A stretch of DNA of 64,000 nucleotides from Cyanophora paradoxa (lineage: Eukaryota > Glaucocystophyceae > Cyanophorales > Cyanophoraceae), in contig QPMI01000193.1 of NCBI GenBank assembly GCA_004431415.1, positions 116,787-180,786 of the forward strand. The letters are read 5' to 3'. The notes under the pieces were generated by a model. It saw nothing but the letters and a program-made list of their open reading frames with translations. It searched no databases and was not told the DNA's origin. A program made the translations under genes and the position numbers. Positions 22,986 to 32,831 of the stretch are shown piece by piece. Every line of letters starts with the position of its first letter. Position 1 is the first letter of the stretch.

Positions 22986-25374
22986 CACGCCATAGCCTCG
23001 TACAGGGCCCGCTGGCTCAGGTTCTCATCGATAGCCGACGGCGGCGGCGGCGGCGGCGCTTCCTCGGGCGCCTCATCGCCGTCGCCCCGCTCGCCCATCT
23101 CGGCGTCTTCCCCTCAGCCTGCCCACGGCGGGCGCTGCGGGTTCGTGGCCCCTGCGAGCCGCGCCCACGGGTGCTGACGCGCACGACCCCGTCCCGCGGC
23201 CACGCTCGCCGCGACGGGCGGCCTGCCGGGAGCCGGCGCGGTCGCGCGCGCGACGTCGAGTAGCGGCTCGCTCAGGCGAGGCTCGACAGGCGCGGGCTCA
23301 GTGGCGGGCGGCGTCGGAGCGGCGGTGGGCCGCGGCGCCATCGGCTCGCAAGCGGCGGCCATGTTGCCGCGGCGTGCAAGGTCACGAGCTTCGCCGTCGG
23401 TGCAGGCGGCGGGACAGGAACGGGCGCCGGCCGCGCCGGCGCTGGCGGGTCCCTCGGCGAGAGCGCCTTCACAGGCGGGCGCGGCGGCAGGCAGGCCTTA
23501 GCCTCCTTGATCGTCGCGCTGACGGCCTTCGCCGTGTAGGCGCCCGTCGTGTCCGACGCCGGCTTCGGCGTGGTGGGCAGGTCGTGGAGAGGAGTGGGGG
23601 TGCGGCTGCCTGCATCCGTGCGCCACTTCTCCACGAGCGCGATCATGTCCTTGACAGCCTCGTCATTGAAACCGGCCCGCTTCTTCAGCAGCCTACGGAA
23701 TAGAATGACGAGGTGGGCCCGGTCGCCCGCCTTGGCCCCCTCGATGTACCGGAGCAGCTCCGCGGCCCCGGCGGATCCGGGAACCGTGCGGGCCCAGGCT
23801 GCATCGCACAGGGCGGTGAGCGGCGGGCGCGGGCCGAGCTGGCTCAGCACGTAGAGCTCCTCAGGCACGATCGTGGGCAGCTGCCCGCCTCGCGTCGTGC
23901 CGTGCAGGGGCAACTGCGTGGTGCGCGTGATCGGGCGCACGCGGCCGACCCTCCACGTGCCAGGCTCTGCCCCGTGCAGGCGCGGCCAGTGCAGCCAGGT
24001 GTCGCACAAGTGCAGGTCCCGGAGGTGCAGAACGCGGGCGGCGGCGACGCGGGGCTCCACCGGAACGCGTTCAACCGTGCGGGACTCGCCCTCGCTCACG
24101 ACCGGGAAGGCGGGGCACGGCCGTCGCGGTACGCGGTCAGACGCTCCGCGAGCGCTGCCCGCAGCCATCCCTCGGCGTCCCGATCCGAGCGGAGACGTGC
24201 CCGCCCGGGATCGGAACCTCAACGGAGGCAGCCAGGACGGCAAGCGAGTGAACGGCTTCCGTGAACTCCGAGTCCGAGGGGACAAGAGGGTTCCCGTCGG
24301 CCAGGGCAACGGCGCTCTTGTGGGCGTCGTGGGGACCGGCGCGGCCGCCGATGCAAGCCACGGTCTTCCACTGGATCGCGTGCTCGAGGGCCAGCAGGGC
24401 GAAGCCATAGGCGTCGACCCGCGCGTCCACCATGAGCGGCTCGGCGAACTTAAAGAAGCGGCCGAGGATCTTCTCGACGGCGCCGGCGGTGCCCGGGGCA
24501 CCGTAGTCGACGCGGTGCAGGAAATAGCCCGCAACAGTCGAGGCGCACGCAAGGCGGAGGCGGTCCTGTGCCGGCAACAGCTCGCTCAGCTCGATTAGCT
24601 GGCGCGGCCCGACACTGTCATCTCGTGCGGCTCGAGAGAGGCCGCCACGGGCGAGTGCTGGCCAATGCTCCAGTGGCGGCGGTATGGCTCCAGCCAGCCG
24701 GCGGTAGCGACGCACTCGTCCCCAAGCTTCGTAAGCTTGTGGGCGTCGGGCTCGACTGCGGGGCGACCCTCGGGCGTGAGGCCCTCGGCGTGCGGCCACG
24801 CGTGGCCCCGGCCCACTTCGCGGCGACGCGAGAGGCCTGGTGCGTGAGGCTCATGATTTCATAATAGTGCGTCGGCCAGGCGTGAGCCAGCGTGTCCTGG
24901 GACAGCGGGTCATGCCCCAGCATCTGCAGGAACGCAGTGGGGAGGGTCCGCGAGCCGAGGTACGTGCTCTCGGTGGCGAGCGGCTGAGAGAACGCCGCAA
25001 GCAAGAAGGAGAGCGTCTGGCGGGTGCGGGCCGGGCAGCGGAACGCAGTGGCATACCACTGCTCGTCCCGGACCTCGATCAGCCCCTCGCTCACAGTGCA
25101 GCCGCAGTGAGTCTCGCACGGCGCTGGTACAGGAACGCCGCGCGGTCGAGCGGGACCGACGCGGCGCCCTTCAGCTTGTGCGCGTCCACGTTCCAGAGAG
25201 GAACGGGCCCAGCTCGTGCTCGCGGCCCTTCACCGGCTCTAACTCAACGGCTCCGAAGTGAGTGAGGTCTAGGCCGGGGCTAGCGCTGAGGAGGCGAGCG
25301 CGGTTGAGGCGCAGGGTCTCCTTAGACGCTACGGTCGCGTCCTCGTCGGCGAGGGAGGCGCCGTCGTCGGTCAC
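22985..25374 (-). CDS. Element-specific region X1: unrecognised protein, frameshifted
   Basis: Follows gag. Segments in successive frames: SPGLDLTHFGAVELEPVKGR (about 25,300-25,210), LWNVDAHKLKGAASVPLDRA (about 25,195-25,135), EGLIEVRDEQWYATAFRCPA and FLQMLGHDPLSQDTLAHAWP (25,090-24,840), LLPAQDRLRLACASTVAGYF and KSAVALADGNPLVPSDSEFT (24,590-24,240), then LHLCDTWLHWPRLHGAEPGT and ALCDAAWARTVPGSAGAAEL (24,030-23,750), ending in a Pro-rich stretch and an acidic SAIDENLSQRALYEAMA before TGA at 22987-22985. Five or more frame changes in 2.4 kb. No family recognised. Confidence 0.5.
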
Positions 25375-25385
25375 CTCGAGGCTCG

Positions 25386-27888
25386 CTACCGTCTCGGCCC
25401 CGAGGAGTACCCCAGGCAGCAGCCCACGCCGGCGGCGGGGTCCGCCGGAGCCTCGGCGGCGGCGGTCTCGGGGACCGACTTGGTGGGAGCGAGCTCCGTC
25501 GCGGGCTCGGGACCCTTCGCTTCTGCGTCAGCGCCCTCGACCTCCGTTGGGTCCGGGGCGGCCGCCAAGAGGAGTGCGACCTCCTCAAGGGCGGCGTCCA
25601 CGATGCCGGCGGCGAGCTCGGCGGGGAAAGAAGTCGGCACGGGCGTCGGCGCGGGACCCTTCGCTGCTGCGTCAGCGCCCTCGACCTCCGTTGGGTCCGG
25701 GGCGGCCGCCAAGAGGAGTGCGATTTCCTCGAGGGCGGCGTCCACTGCGTCGAACGCGACCTTCTTCTCCCCTCGTCCAGGCCCGACTCCGGGCGGGTCG
25801 GCAACAGGTCCTGCGCCTCGCAGGGGCCGGCCTCTCGGCTCCCGTGGGGCACAGGTCTGGGCGGCTTTCCCGGACAGCTGCACTACTGCGATCGCGAAAG
25901 CGGTGGCGGCTGCGGCGACCGCGTTGAGAGCGGGGCCGTCCCGGGGTCCTGCAGCGCGGCGGCGTGCGCCGCGGCCGCTGCGGTGAAGGCTCGGAAGGTA
26001 TCGTCGACCAACGCCTCGTCGCTGCGCACGATGCGCACACGGTACACGTGCTTTTCCTTGCCAAGCTCGGCGGGCGCCGGGCCGCCGTGGGCCCCGACCC
26101 GTGGCCGCCGGTCGGCGCGGGAAGCAGTGCAGTCGCGGACGGGCCGGCGGCGCCGCTTCGGGCAGCCTGCTCGAGCATGGCGCGCGCGATCGTGAAGGCG
26201 TTGGGGTCAGCCCAGGGCGCCGGCGTCGCGGGCGGCACGGGCGGGGCTGCAGCGGCGGCGGCGTGTTCTGCAAGCGCGCGGCGGACCGCGGCCTCGAGCG
26301 TCTGCGCCTGGGCCGGCAGGACGCGGCCAGGTGGCCGGTTTGCCGCAGTTGTAGCACGCCCGGGGCCCTGCAGCTTGCTGGGGCGGGGGCTCGAGCGGCC
26401 GTTCCCACCTGCGGCGCGGGGTAGAACCGGCGCTTCGGGTCACCGGTGCCTGCGCCCGTTGGCCCGCGGCGCTTGGCCGGGTTGATTGCCGACCACTCGG
26501 CAGAGGCCGCGGGTTGGTCCGGCACTCAAACGAGTAGTGCGACTCGCCGCAGTGGCACGGCCGCCGGGGCTTCTCGGGGAGACCCCGGGCCTTCAGGAAG
26601 TCTTTGATCTTCTGCTGATAGACCGGGTCGTCAAGGCGGGGCGGCGGTGCGGACGCCGACGGGTAGAGCGCGCGGACTACGACGAGGGGCTCGTCCCGAG
26701 CAATGAGCTGCAGGAACGAGATGACCTCGGCGTTCTGATCCTCGGCGTCGTCCGCGTCCCACCCGTACGCGTTTGCCTCAAGCTCTGCGATCTCGGCTTC
26801 CGACACCGTCGTCGCGAGCATGATGCGCGTGCCCGCGCCGGCGCCCGCGTTCGAGCGCGAGGGACGACGGGGACAGCTGGCGTGTGCGTGATCGGCGGCG
26901 CGCTCTGCGGCGTGCGCGAGGCAGCCGTGGGCGCCTGCAGCGGCGTCCCGCGCGAGCCCAGCACTAGGGCCGAGCCGGGGACTTTGGAGATATCGACGTC
27001 CCAGGCGCCCAGTTCATTGGTGCGCTTGGTTACCAGGTCGATGACCGCAGAGGGTCCCGTGATCTCGCGGTCCGCGATCTTCTGCGACAGCTCGTCATAG
27101 ATCTTCCGAGCCGTGGAGAAGTTCGTCATCATGTGCCGGCGATCGGTGTCCGAAATCTCGGAGTCTTCGAAGTCGCGGCACTGATTGCGAGTGCGGCGCT
27201 TGAGCATCTGGCCCGCGTGGCGCATGAGTGCCATAAGCGGTGTCTCGTGCGCCTCGCGGCACTCCGGGATGATGCTCAAGTCGAGGACGCGGCGATAGAA
27301 CGCCTCCGGCGCCTCGCCCACGTGCGGCAGGTCGAGGAGCGCCTTGTACCGGTCAGGGTTCCGCATCTCGGCGTCATCTTCGAGACGGCGCCTGATCGCG
27401 GTGTACGTGACCGTGAGGGCGGTCCGCTGCAAGCCCTCCTCGGCTTGCGCGATCTTCTCGTCGAGCGTCTCGAGGATCGCGACGTCTCGCGGGTCCGCCG
27501 TGCTCGTGCGCGCACGCTCGGCCCGGTACGCCTTCAGCTTCTCGAGCTCGCGAGTGTCGATCTGCTCGGCGCTCTGGAACAGCGAGATGTTCTGGCGCAC
27601 GGGGTGCCCGTGATCTAGCGTGCCGAGAAGAGCCCACCCAGTTCGCTTCTGCACTTCAATGTGTGCAGTCGGCGAGACACTGAGCAAGTCCTTGCTCATG
27701 CTCGCGCAGCTCTCGAACTGGCGGAGGTGGTCCTGAACCGTGCGCTGATCGCTGCCCGGCGGCAGCTTCGGCAGGCTCTGGATCCATTGCAAAACATTTG
27801 ATCCGCTCATAGAGTCCATGTCGGCGGCGCCACGCGCGTGCGCGGCCCGGACGACGAACTCCGCGGAGGCTCCGGTCCCCGAGGACAT
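25386..27888 (-). CDS. gag: Gag-like structural protein with zinc knuckles, frameshifted in its C-terminal part
   Basis: ATG at 27888, 545 nt from the 5' LTR. The first frame (to about 26,850) gives some 340 mostly alpha-helical residues, such as WIQSLPKLPPGSDQRTVQDH and GEAPEAFYRRVLDLSIIPEC, consistent with a capsid. The frame then changes to one with CHCGESHYSFEC (a C-x-C-x3-H-x4-C variant) and CYNCGK. The rest of a canonical CCHC knuckle (TGHLAASC) is in yet another frame, so a single-base break falls inside the knuckle at about 26,339-26,341. The last part contains a 95-bp direct repeat (25508-25602, 25652-25746) encoding LLLAAAPDPTEVEGADA twice. Capsid and nucleocapsid role follows from position and knuckles. 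Confidence 0.75.
25508..25746 (-). repeat. Two-copy coding direct repeat in gag C terminus (144-bp period)
   Basis: Copies at about 25508-25602 and 25652-25746 differ at a few positions and preserve frame, each encoding LLLAAAPDPTEVEGADA within an alanine-rich acidic segment. It looks like a recent in-frame duplication. Confidence 0.8.
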
Positions 27889-28432
27889 TCTCAGGTCAAG
27901 CGGCGACGTAATGCCACGCTTTTCCGTGAGAGAATGTGCCTCGCTCGAGATCCGAGGCCGTCGTGGTCCACAGCAGCGGCGAGCAAGCTCACTAGCTCGG
28001 CTGCGGCGATTCCGGAGACAGCTCGGGCGCGCACGCCTCAGCCGTCGATCCGATCGCTCTTCGTCTTGTCCAGCACGATCGCAACAGCCGGAGAAGGCTG
28101 GCGTCGCGGCGAGTGACTAGCGACCGATCAGGAATGATCCCACGGGCTCGCACGCAGCTCGCTCAGGAAACGGCGACGATCCGATCGGGACGGGGATCCC
28201 TCGGTATTCGCGCGCGTTCCTGGATCCGCAGGACTAAGTTCTGGTTCTTTCCAGAATGTTCGGTCGCCAACTGCGGATCAGCCCGGAGCGGCGCAGGCGG
28301 GGCGCGAGAAGCGACCCACGACCTCTGCTGAGGTCTACCTGCGCGCCGGCTGAGCCGCGGTCGCCGAGCTGGGTCGGTTGCTGATGACGGGTCGCTGATG
28401 ATCGGGGTTGGGCTCCGTGAGCAGATGGCGCC
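27889..28432 (-). other. Retrotransposon 5' leader with candidate primer-binding site
   Basis: 545 nt between the 5' LTR and the gag ATG. Directly inside the LTR the minus strand reads GGCGCCATCTGCTCACGGAG. A standard PBS starts TGG next to the LTR; here the sequence starts GGCGCC after ACA. So either the PBS overlaps the LTR end, is offset, or an internal tRNA region primes. No further signal recognised. Confidence 0.45.
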
Positions 28433-28688
28433 TGTCGGATGAGAGGATTCCCACCCGGTGCAGCGTCCGTGCGGTCACGCACGGGCTGGGGCTGTAGCTG
28501 GGAGCACAAGTGGTCTATTCACAAGTGTACCCGTCCAGGGATCGCGTACCCCCAAACGGAGTCGCGCCCGGCGCTAAGTCAGAATACAGAGAGTGCTAGA
28601 GCTAGCTGCTCGATAGCACTAGACTAGGGCTAGCGGCTACGCATAGACTGCCGGCTAGCCTAATCCGAGGGAATCGCGGCACGCGACA
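28433..28688 (-). repeat. Right LTR (5' LTR of the element)
   Basis: 256 bp, identical to the left LTR and followed by GCGCG. As the 5' LTR it should contain the promoter. No clear TATA box was found on the minus strand. Confidence 0.97.
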
Positions 28689-28726
28689 GCGCGCACTGGG
28701 CCGGGGTCGATCTGCCGCGCGCATGT

Positions 28727-28922
28727 GGCGTGCCACTAGGACTCACGGCGGGGTCCTTGAGGTCGACGCCGGACTTGGCCGCCTCCGTCGTGACGGTCTG
28801 CGCATGCAATATCAATTAAGCTTTAAGGTGCCATTAATTACGTTTTAATTAATGTAGTTTTTCATTAGATCCCGGTTCCCCCCTTGCACCCCCGGCGCGA
28901 GAATCGCGGCCGGGCCACTAGT
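28727..28922 (+). repeat. Composite dispersed repeat, copy 2 (interrupted by a coding-like fragment)
   Basis: Starts GTGGCGTGCCACTAGGACTC as in copy 1 and resumes TTTCATTAGATCCCGGTTCC at about 28,860, ending GCCGGGCCACTAGT. Between the two halves lie about 120 bp absent from the copies at 6.6 and 36.2 kb. The first 55 bp (28,744-28,798) read on the minus strand as TVTTEAAKSGVDLKDPAV, followed by AT-rich DNA. Confidence 0.65.
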
Positions 28923-29700
28923 ATGTACTATATATAATCGGACGTCCCGGTCCGACGCGAACGGTCGCCCCCAGCTAGCGCTGCAGTACTACCGTGTAAT
29001 ACTTATTTACTGTGCCACAATTTTTAAATTACTGCGTTAACGTTCCAAAAACTTTCTGCGCCGGTAGGCCTAGGCGCTTTAATTTGCTGCGCTACCAAAT
29101 TACTGCGTTCCATCGGCCTCGAAAATGTATCTGTTCGGTACGGCCCGATTAAACTAGGGGGAGCGATTGGCGAGAGACCGAAGCGCTTAACACGAGCTAG
29201 TACGCATCTTAATGCATATCCAATGCTCAGTCTCTCGCGGACGCGGTACAAAAATTTCCTAGATGTATGGCCATACAAAGGCGACGACGAAAAGGCCAGT
29301 TTCGCGGCGAGCTAGCCGAGCTAGCAGTGCGCCCGGCCGGCGTCTTATTGCCCCAGCGTTCGAGTCCCGGGAAGGGCAGTTGGGGGGAGCGGGCCCTCAG
29401 CGGGGGGGCCTGGGCGTGCCTTGAGCTGCCTAGCCTTGCGCTGTCGAGGGCTGAAGAGGGGGCCGGGGCGCAGCGACCTGGCGGGAGGCCAAAAATGTTT
29501 TTCTGGCGGGCTTCTGGCGGGAGCCCAAAAATGTTTTTCATCTCGGCTGATCTAAAATGCACTTCCTACGTACCTGCCCGGTCTCGCGCCAGTCACTCGC
29601 TGTGCTCCGCTTTAATTTCGGCTGGACTTGTATGGCATTATTTGCCAAGTTGTTAGCAAAGGGGGTAATACTGCGCTACCAAATTACTGCGTTCTAAAAT

Positions 29701-29805
29701 TTGTTTTTTGGTGAATTACCGGCCACAGTCTCTATTTTTGTTTTTGGTGAATTACCGGCCACAGTCTCTAGACACCAGCACTGCGGGGGCTGCCCAGGGG
29801 GCATA
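29701..29805 (+). repeat. Tandem repeat of GAATTACCGGCCACAGTCTCT and shared repeat end
   Basis: The unit GTGAATTACCGGCCACAGTC occurs twice about 43 bp apart, followed by CTAGACACCAGCACTGCGGG and GGCTGCCCA. The same string occurs once at about 37,600-37,652, so this is part of another dispersed repeat lying inside the TIR element. Confidence 0.65.
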
Positions 29806-29953
29806 AAGACAAAAAAGCAAAATAACTAAGACAAGAGCACGAAGAAAGATAAGACAAAGAGCCAAAATGGACAATAATAAAGAAAAGACACAGAGCTCGA
29901 GCTCGAGACAGATCGAGAAGAGACGATAAAGCGAGCAGATCTAGGGACAGAGG

Positions 29954-30832
29954 ATGACTGACACGAATCGAAGAAGAGCCAGAGCTAGAGAGACCATCAA
30001 GATCGGAAGGAATTACATCACTAAGAAGCGGAGGACAAAATTGAGAAAGATAAATAACAGGAAGCAGACCGTCGGACAAGTAAGAGGAACAACAAGACGA
30101 CGTGGAGGCGGAGGCGAAGCAGGACGATGCGAAAGGGCAGAGCTACGGCACGAGGTCGACGAGGACACAGGAGGCGGAGCAGGCGGATCAAGAGCAGGCA
30201 AAAGGACAGTCAAAGGAATCACTAAAGCCGGCCGGGGTCGAGGCGGGCAGTCGAACTGCAAACGACGGCGAACAACAGGTCGAGCACGAGGACTATAGCT
30301 AGTAGTGAAACTAACTCTAGCATCAACACTACGATCAGAATCCGAACCAGACCGAACTAAACTAGAAGACGAAGTACGCCGGCGCCGGCGGGATACGACC
30401 AGCGAAGCAGAAGACGAAGGCAAAGGCGGCAGTCCGGTATCAAGAACAAAGGCCGGAGGGTCCAGCCCGGCAAACCGCCGGAGGGAAGTAGAAGGAGACG
30501 CAGGCTCGGCAAGCCGGCGACGGGTACGACCACGAGTCCGGGAGGAGATCGGGGAAGCCGGTCCCGGAGCTGAGGGCCCAAGAGCAGCTGCAGAGCCAGG
30601 AGAAGGTAAGCCCGGCGAGAAATCTGACCCGGAGCCGGAACCCAGCGAACGACGACGACGAATTCGAGGCCCCCGAGGAGCCACGACGGGGGAGCTACCG
30701 AGCAAAGTACTGACAGCCGGCGCCGAACACAGCGGCGGAGGTACCCCGCAGATAGTGGCAGGCGGAGAGTCCAGGGTCGAGCGAGAGATCCGCCGACGGG
30801 AACGCGGGGGAGGCCGACGAGACGGGCTCTAG
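29954..30832 (+). CDS. Purine-rich ORF pair encoding highly charged proteins (cargo of TIR element?)
   Basis: Two consecutive plus-strand frames (29954-30298, 30305-30832) encode very Arg/Lys/Glu-rich sequences such as IKIGRNYITKKRRTKLRK and TTSEAEDEGKGGSPVSRTKA. The plus strand is strongly purine-rich from about 29,800 to 30,840. On the opposite strand a 230-codon frame (30705-30013) encodes a Ser/Pro/Arg-rich sequence ending in a hydrophobic stretch (PTVCFLLFIFLNFVLRFLVM), so strand and frame are uncertain. The block is bracketed by a 16-bp direct repeat, CTCTAGACACCAGCAC (29766-29781 and 30827-30842). No family recognised; possibly not protein-coding. Confidence 0.3.
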
Positions 30833-30923
30833 ACACCAGCACGAGCTCGTTCTAAAATTTTTGTGCGCATGCGCAGTAGTTATATATATATGTCAGCGCG
30901 GTAATTAAGTATTACACGGTAGT

Positions 30924-31789
30924 GGGCCAGTGGCCCACTCTGTGACTGGCCCCCCAATGGGCCCCCATGCATGGGCCACGGGGCCAGTACCGGCGCGATG
31001 ATATTACTAATTCTTGGGAAATAAGTTTTAATCGTGAGTCGTGACAGCCCTGAGTCCCGTGACCCAGTCGCGATCGCTCACTGCGCTCAGCTCCCCCGCA
31101 GGCTCAGCGGCTGCAGCTGAATGTGACTGAATCAGTCATACTGCAGCTGAGTCCGACGGTCAACTCGAGGTTCAGTAGTCTAGTCAGGCTACAGCCTACC
31201 GGTACCGTGCGGTAACTAGTAAGGCGCCGTAACGGCGGTACCGTGCAAAAAACTGATGGAAATGACCCGGAAATGATCCAGATGCGGAAATGATCCAGAT
31301 CTAGAGTCTAGATGCGATCCATCTAATTATAATTATATATATATAAGTTGCTTGCCCCCCTGCTTGTTCAATTTTTTTTGCAAAAGTGGACGTCGCATTG
31401 ATACACCACGGCACATGTATCAATGGTCTACGTGACGTGCCCTTCCGACCGGTCATCTATCTAGCCGAGGATGCTAGCTAGGTGCCGGCCATGGGTCGCT
31501 CAATATGGGAGGTTCGCCTGAGTGGGGGAGCCATGGTTTTCGGTGATAGCCGTAACCAGACCCGCGCGCCCACCCCGTGATCAACTCCTCCATCCCTCAT
31601 GAGCCCTGGAAGTGAAATGTCTCGCAGTCCACCGCCCGCCCTTGCCGCCGCTCCGCCACCCCTCCTCCTCCTGATTCCGCCTCCTCCCTCCTCCTCACCT
31701 GCGCCCCAGGACTCCGATTAATCGGTGTCCCGTTTTGTCAATGCCCCCCTGCTTGTTCAAGTCTTACACCGTAACTAGTAAGTTACACG
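30924..31789. other. Intergenic DNA without recognisable genes
   Basis: Mixed-composition sequence with many short inverted repeats and the recurring motif CCCCCTGCTTGTT (about 31,357, 31,745 and again near 36,792). Nothing coding is supported. Confidence 0.6.
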
Positions 31790-32152
31790 TAGGGGCGCGT
31801 TTCGAACAAAATCGCCTTGTTCATGATCAGTGTTCGTTCCGAAGTTCGTTCAGTATACGTAGCCCCCGTGTTCATTGTTCAGTGAACATGTTCGAACTGC
31901 GAGCCCGCGCTCCCCCCCCCCCCCCCCCCCCCCCACCCCCACCCCTACCTGTGTCTGTCAAGTTTCTGACGGTTTCCGTGCCGAAACTTGCCCGAAAGTG
32001 GCCCGAAACCGGGGCCCGGGGGCCCCCCTGCCGAAGAAGTCGGTGTTCATGAACAGCAGTTTCGTTGTTCATGTTCGTTCAGTTCAGTAAAAAGGCTGTT
32101 CGTTCACGTTCGTTCGAAATATCATAGTATGTTCGTTCAAGGAGCGCCCCTA
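31790..32152. mobile_element. MITE with 8-bp target-site duplication (hAT-like)
   Basis: A 363-bp element whose ends are TAGGGGCGC (31790-31798) and its complement GCGCCCCTA (32144-32152). It is flanked on both sides by GTTACACG (31782-31789 and 32153-32160). An 8-bp duplication is typical of the hAT superfamily. The interior is non-coding, with many TTCGTTC/GAACGAA motifs in both orientations and a 23-nt poly-C run (31912-31934). Confidence 0.85.
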
Positions 32153-32158
32153 GTTACA

Positions 32159-32220
32159 CGGTACCGCCGTACCGGCCGCCGGCTGGCCCAGTGGGCCCGG
32201 CGGCCGGTACGGCGGTACCG
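32159..32220. repeat. Hairpin with perfect 24-bp arms
   Basis: The left arm begins CGGTACCGCCGTACCGGCCG (32159-32182) and pairs exactly with 32197-32220 around a 14-nt spacer. It abuts the MITE target duplication, and its outer bases overlap the right-hand GTTACACG by two bases. Confidence 0.88.
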
Positions 32221-32305
32221 GCACTGGTCCGGCAGGCGGCGGCAGCTGAGCCTCAGCTGCAGGGCCTGGAAGGCCCTGGAAATTGGCTGGAATCCTGGCA
32301 TGGAT

Positions 32306-32555
32306 CCGGAGTCTCAGTGTCTCACTGTCAGACTAGTGTCAGTCAGTGTCAGAGTCTGGAGGGAAAAACTGGGGAGATAAATTGATTGGGGGCAGCTCTT
32401 AGTAGCCTCTTACTCTTTCTGCTGCCGGTACCGGAGTCTCAGTGTCTCACTGTCAGACTAGTGTCAGTCAGTGTCAGAGTCTGGAGGGAAAAACTGGGGA
32501 GATAAATTGATTGGGGGCAGCTCTTAGTAGCCTCTTACTCTTTCTGCTGCCGGTA
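32306..32555 (+). repeat. Perfect two-copy tandem repeat, 125-bp unit
   Basis: 32306-32430 and 32431-32555 appear identical, each starting CCGGAGTCTCAGTGTCTCAC and ending CTGCTGCCGGTA. Identity implies a recent duplication. Confidence 0.92.
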
Positions 32556-32831
32556 CTACGGTACCGCCGACGGTCCGCCGTACCGAGCCTCGTAGAAGCC
32601 TGCATGCGCACCTCGCAGGAGTTGCGGCCACCGGTACCTGCAGGCCCGGACCGTTCAAACTCCTTCGAGGCCATGATCATGATCATGAGATACCTAGCCC
32701 AGAGCTCCAGCGCTAGCTGGCAGCTGAAGTTCGCGTGATATACGTATACGTATACTATACATCGTTCGCGGCCCGGCGGTCGTGAGCGCTAGCAGATTTT
32801 GATCTAGAGAGCAATCGCAATATTAATCGCA

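Larger units (their letters stand above)
10030..28688 (-). mobile_element. Complete giant Ty3/gypsy-type LTR retrotransposon (18,659 bp)
   Basis: Bounded by identical 256-bp direct repeats (10030-10285 and 28433-28688) with TGTCG/CGACA ends. It is flanked by the 5-bp duplication GCGCG (10025-10029 and 28689-28693), the size expected for a Ty3-type integrase. Coding runs on the minus strand, so the 5' LTR is the right-hand one. Order: leader, gag with zinc knuckles (27.9-25.4 kb), a large unrecognised block (25.4-17.7 kb), aspartic protease, RT-RNase H, integrase. The order PR-RT-RH-IN and the GPY-type integrase tail place it in Ty3/gypsy. Identical LTRs mean recent insertion. It is about two to three times the usual size for the family because of the extra block. 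Confidence 0.95.
28988..30923. mobile_element. Candidate terminal-inverted-repeat element, 1.94 kb
   Basis: Ends are inverted repeats: ACTACCGTGTAATACTTATTTAC at 28988-29010, and its complement with one mismatch at 30901-30923. Inside, TGCGCTACCAAATTACTGCG occurs twice (about 29,088 and 29,670). No target-site duplication is evident next to the inverted repeats and no transposase was recognised, so it may be a non-autonomous or damaged DNA transposon. Confidence 0.55.

Noticed and set aside
17248-25374. A second LTR element nested inside the first
   Set aside because: No additional paired LTRs, target duplications or second RT were seen; all coding segments share the minus orientation.
25508-25746. 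CRISPR-like repeat array
   Set aside because: Only two copies, in frame within gag; a coding duplication.
31372-31720. Possible promoter or short gene near TATATATATAAG
   Set aside because: AT-rich string alone; no following coding sequence or conserved start.
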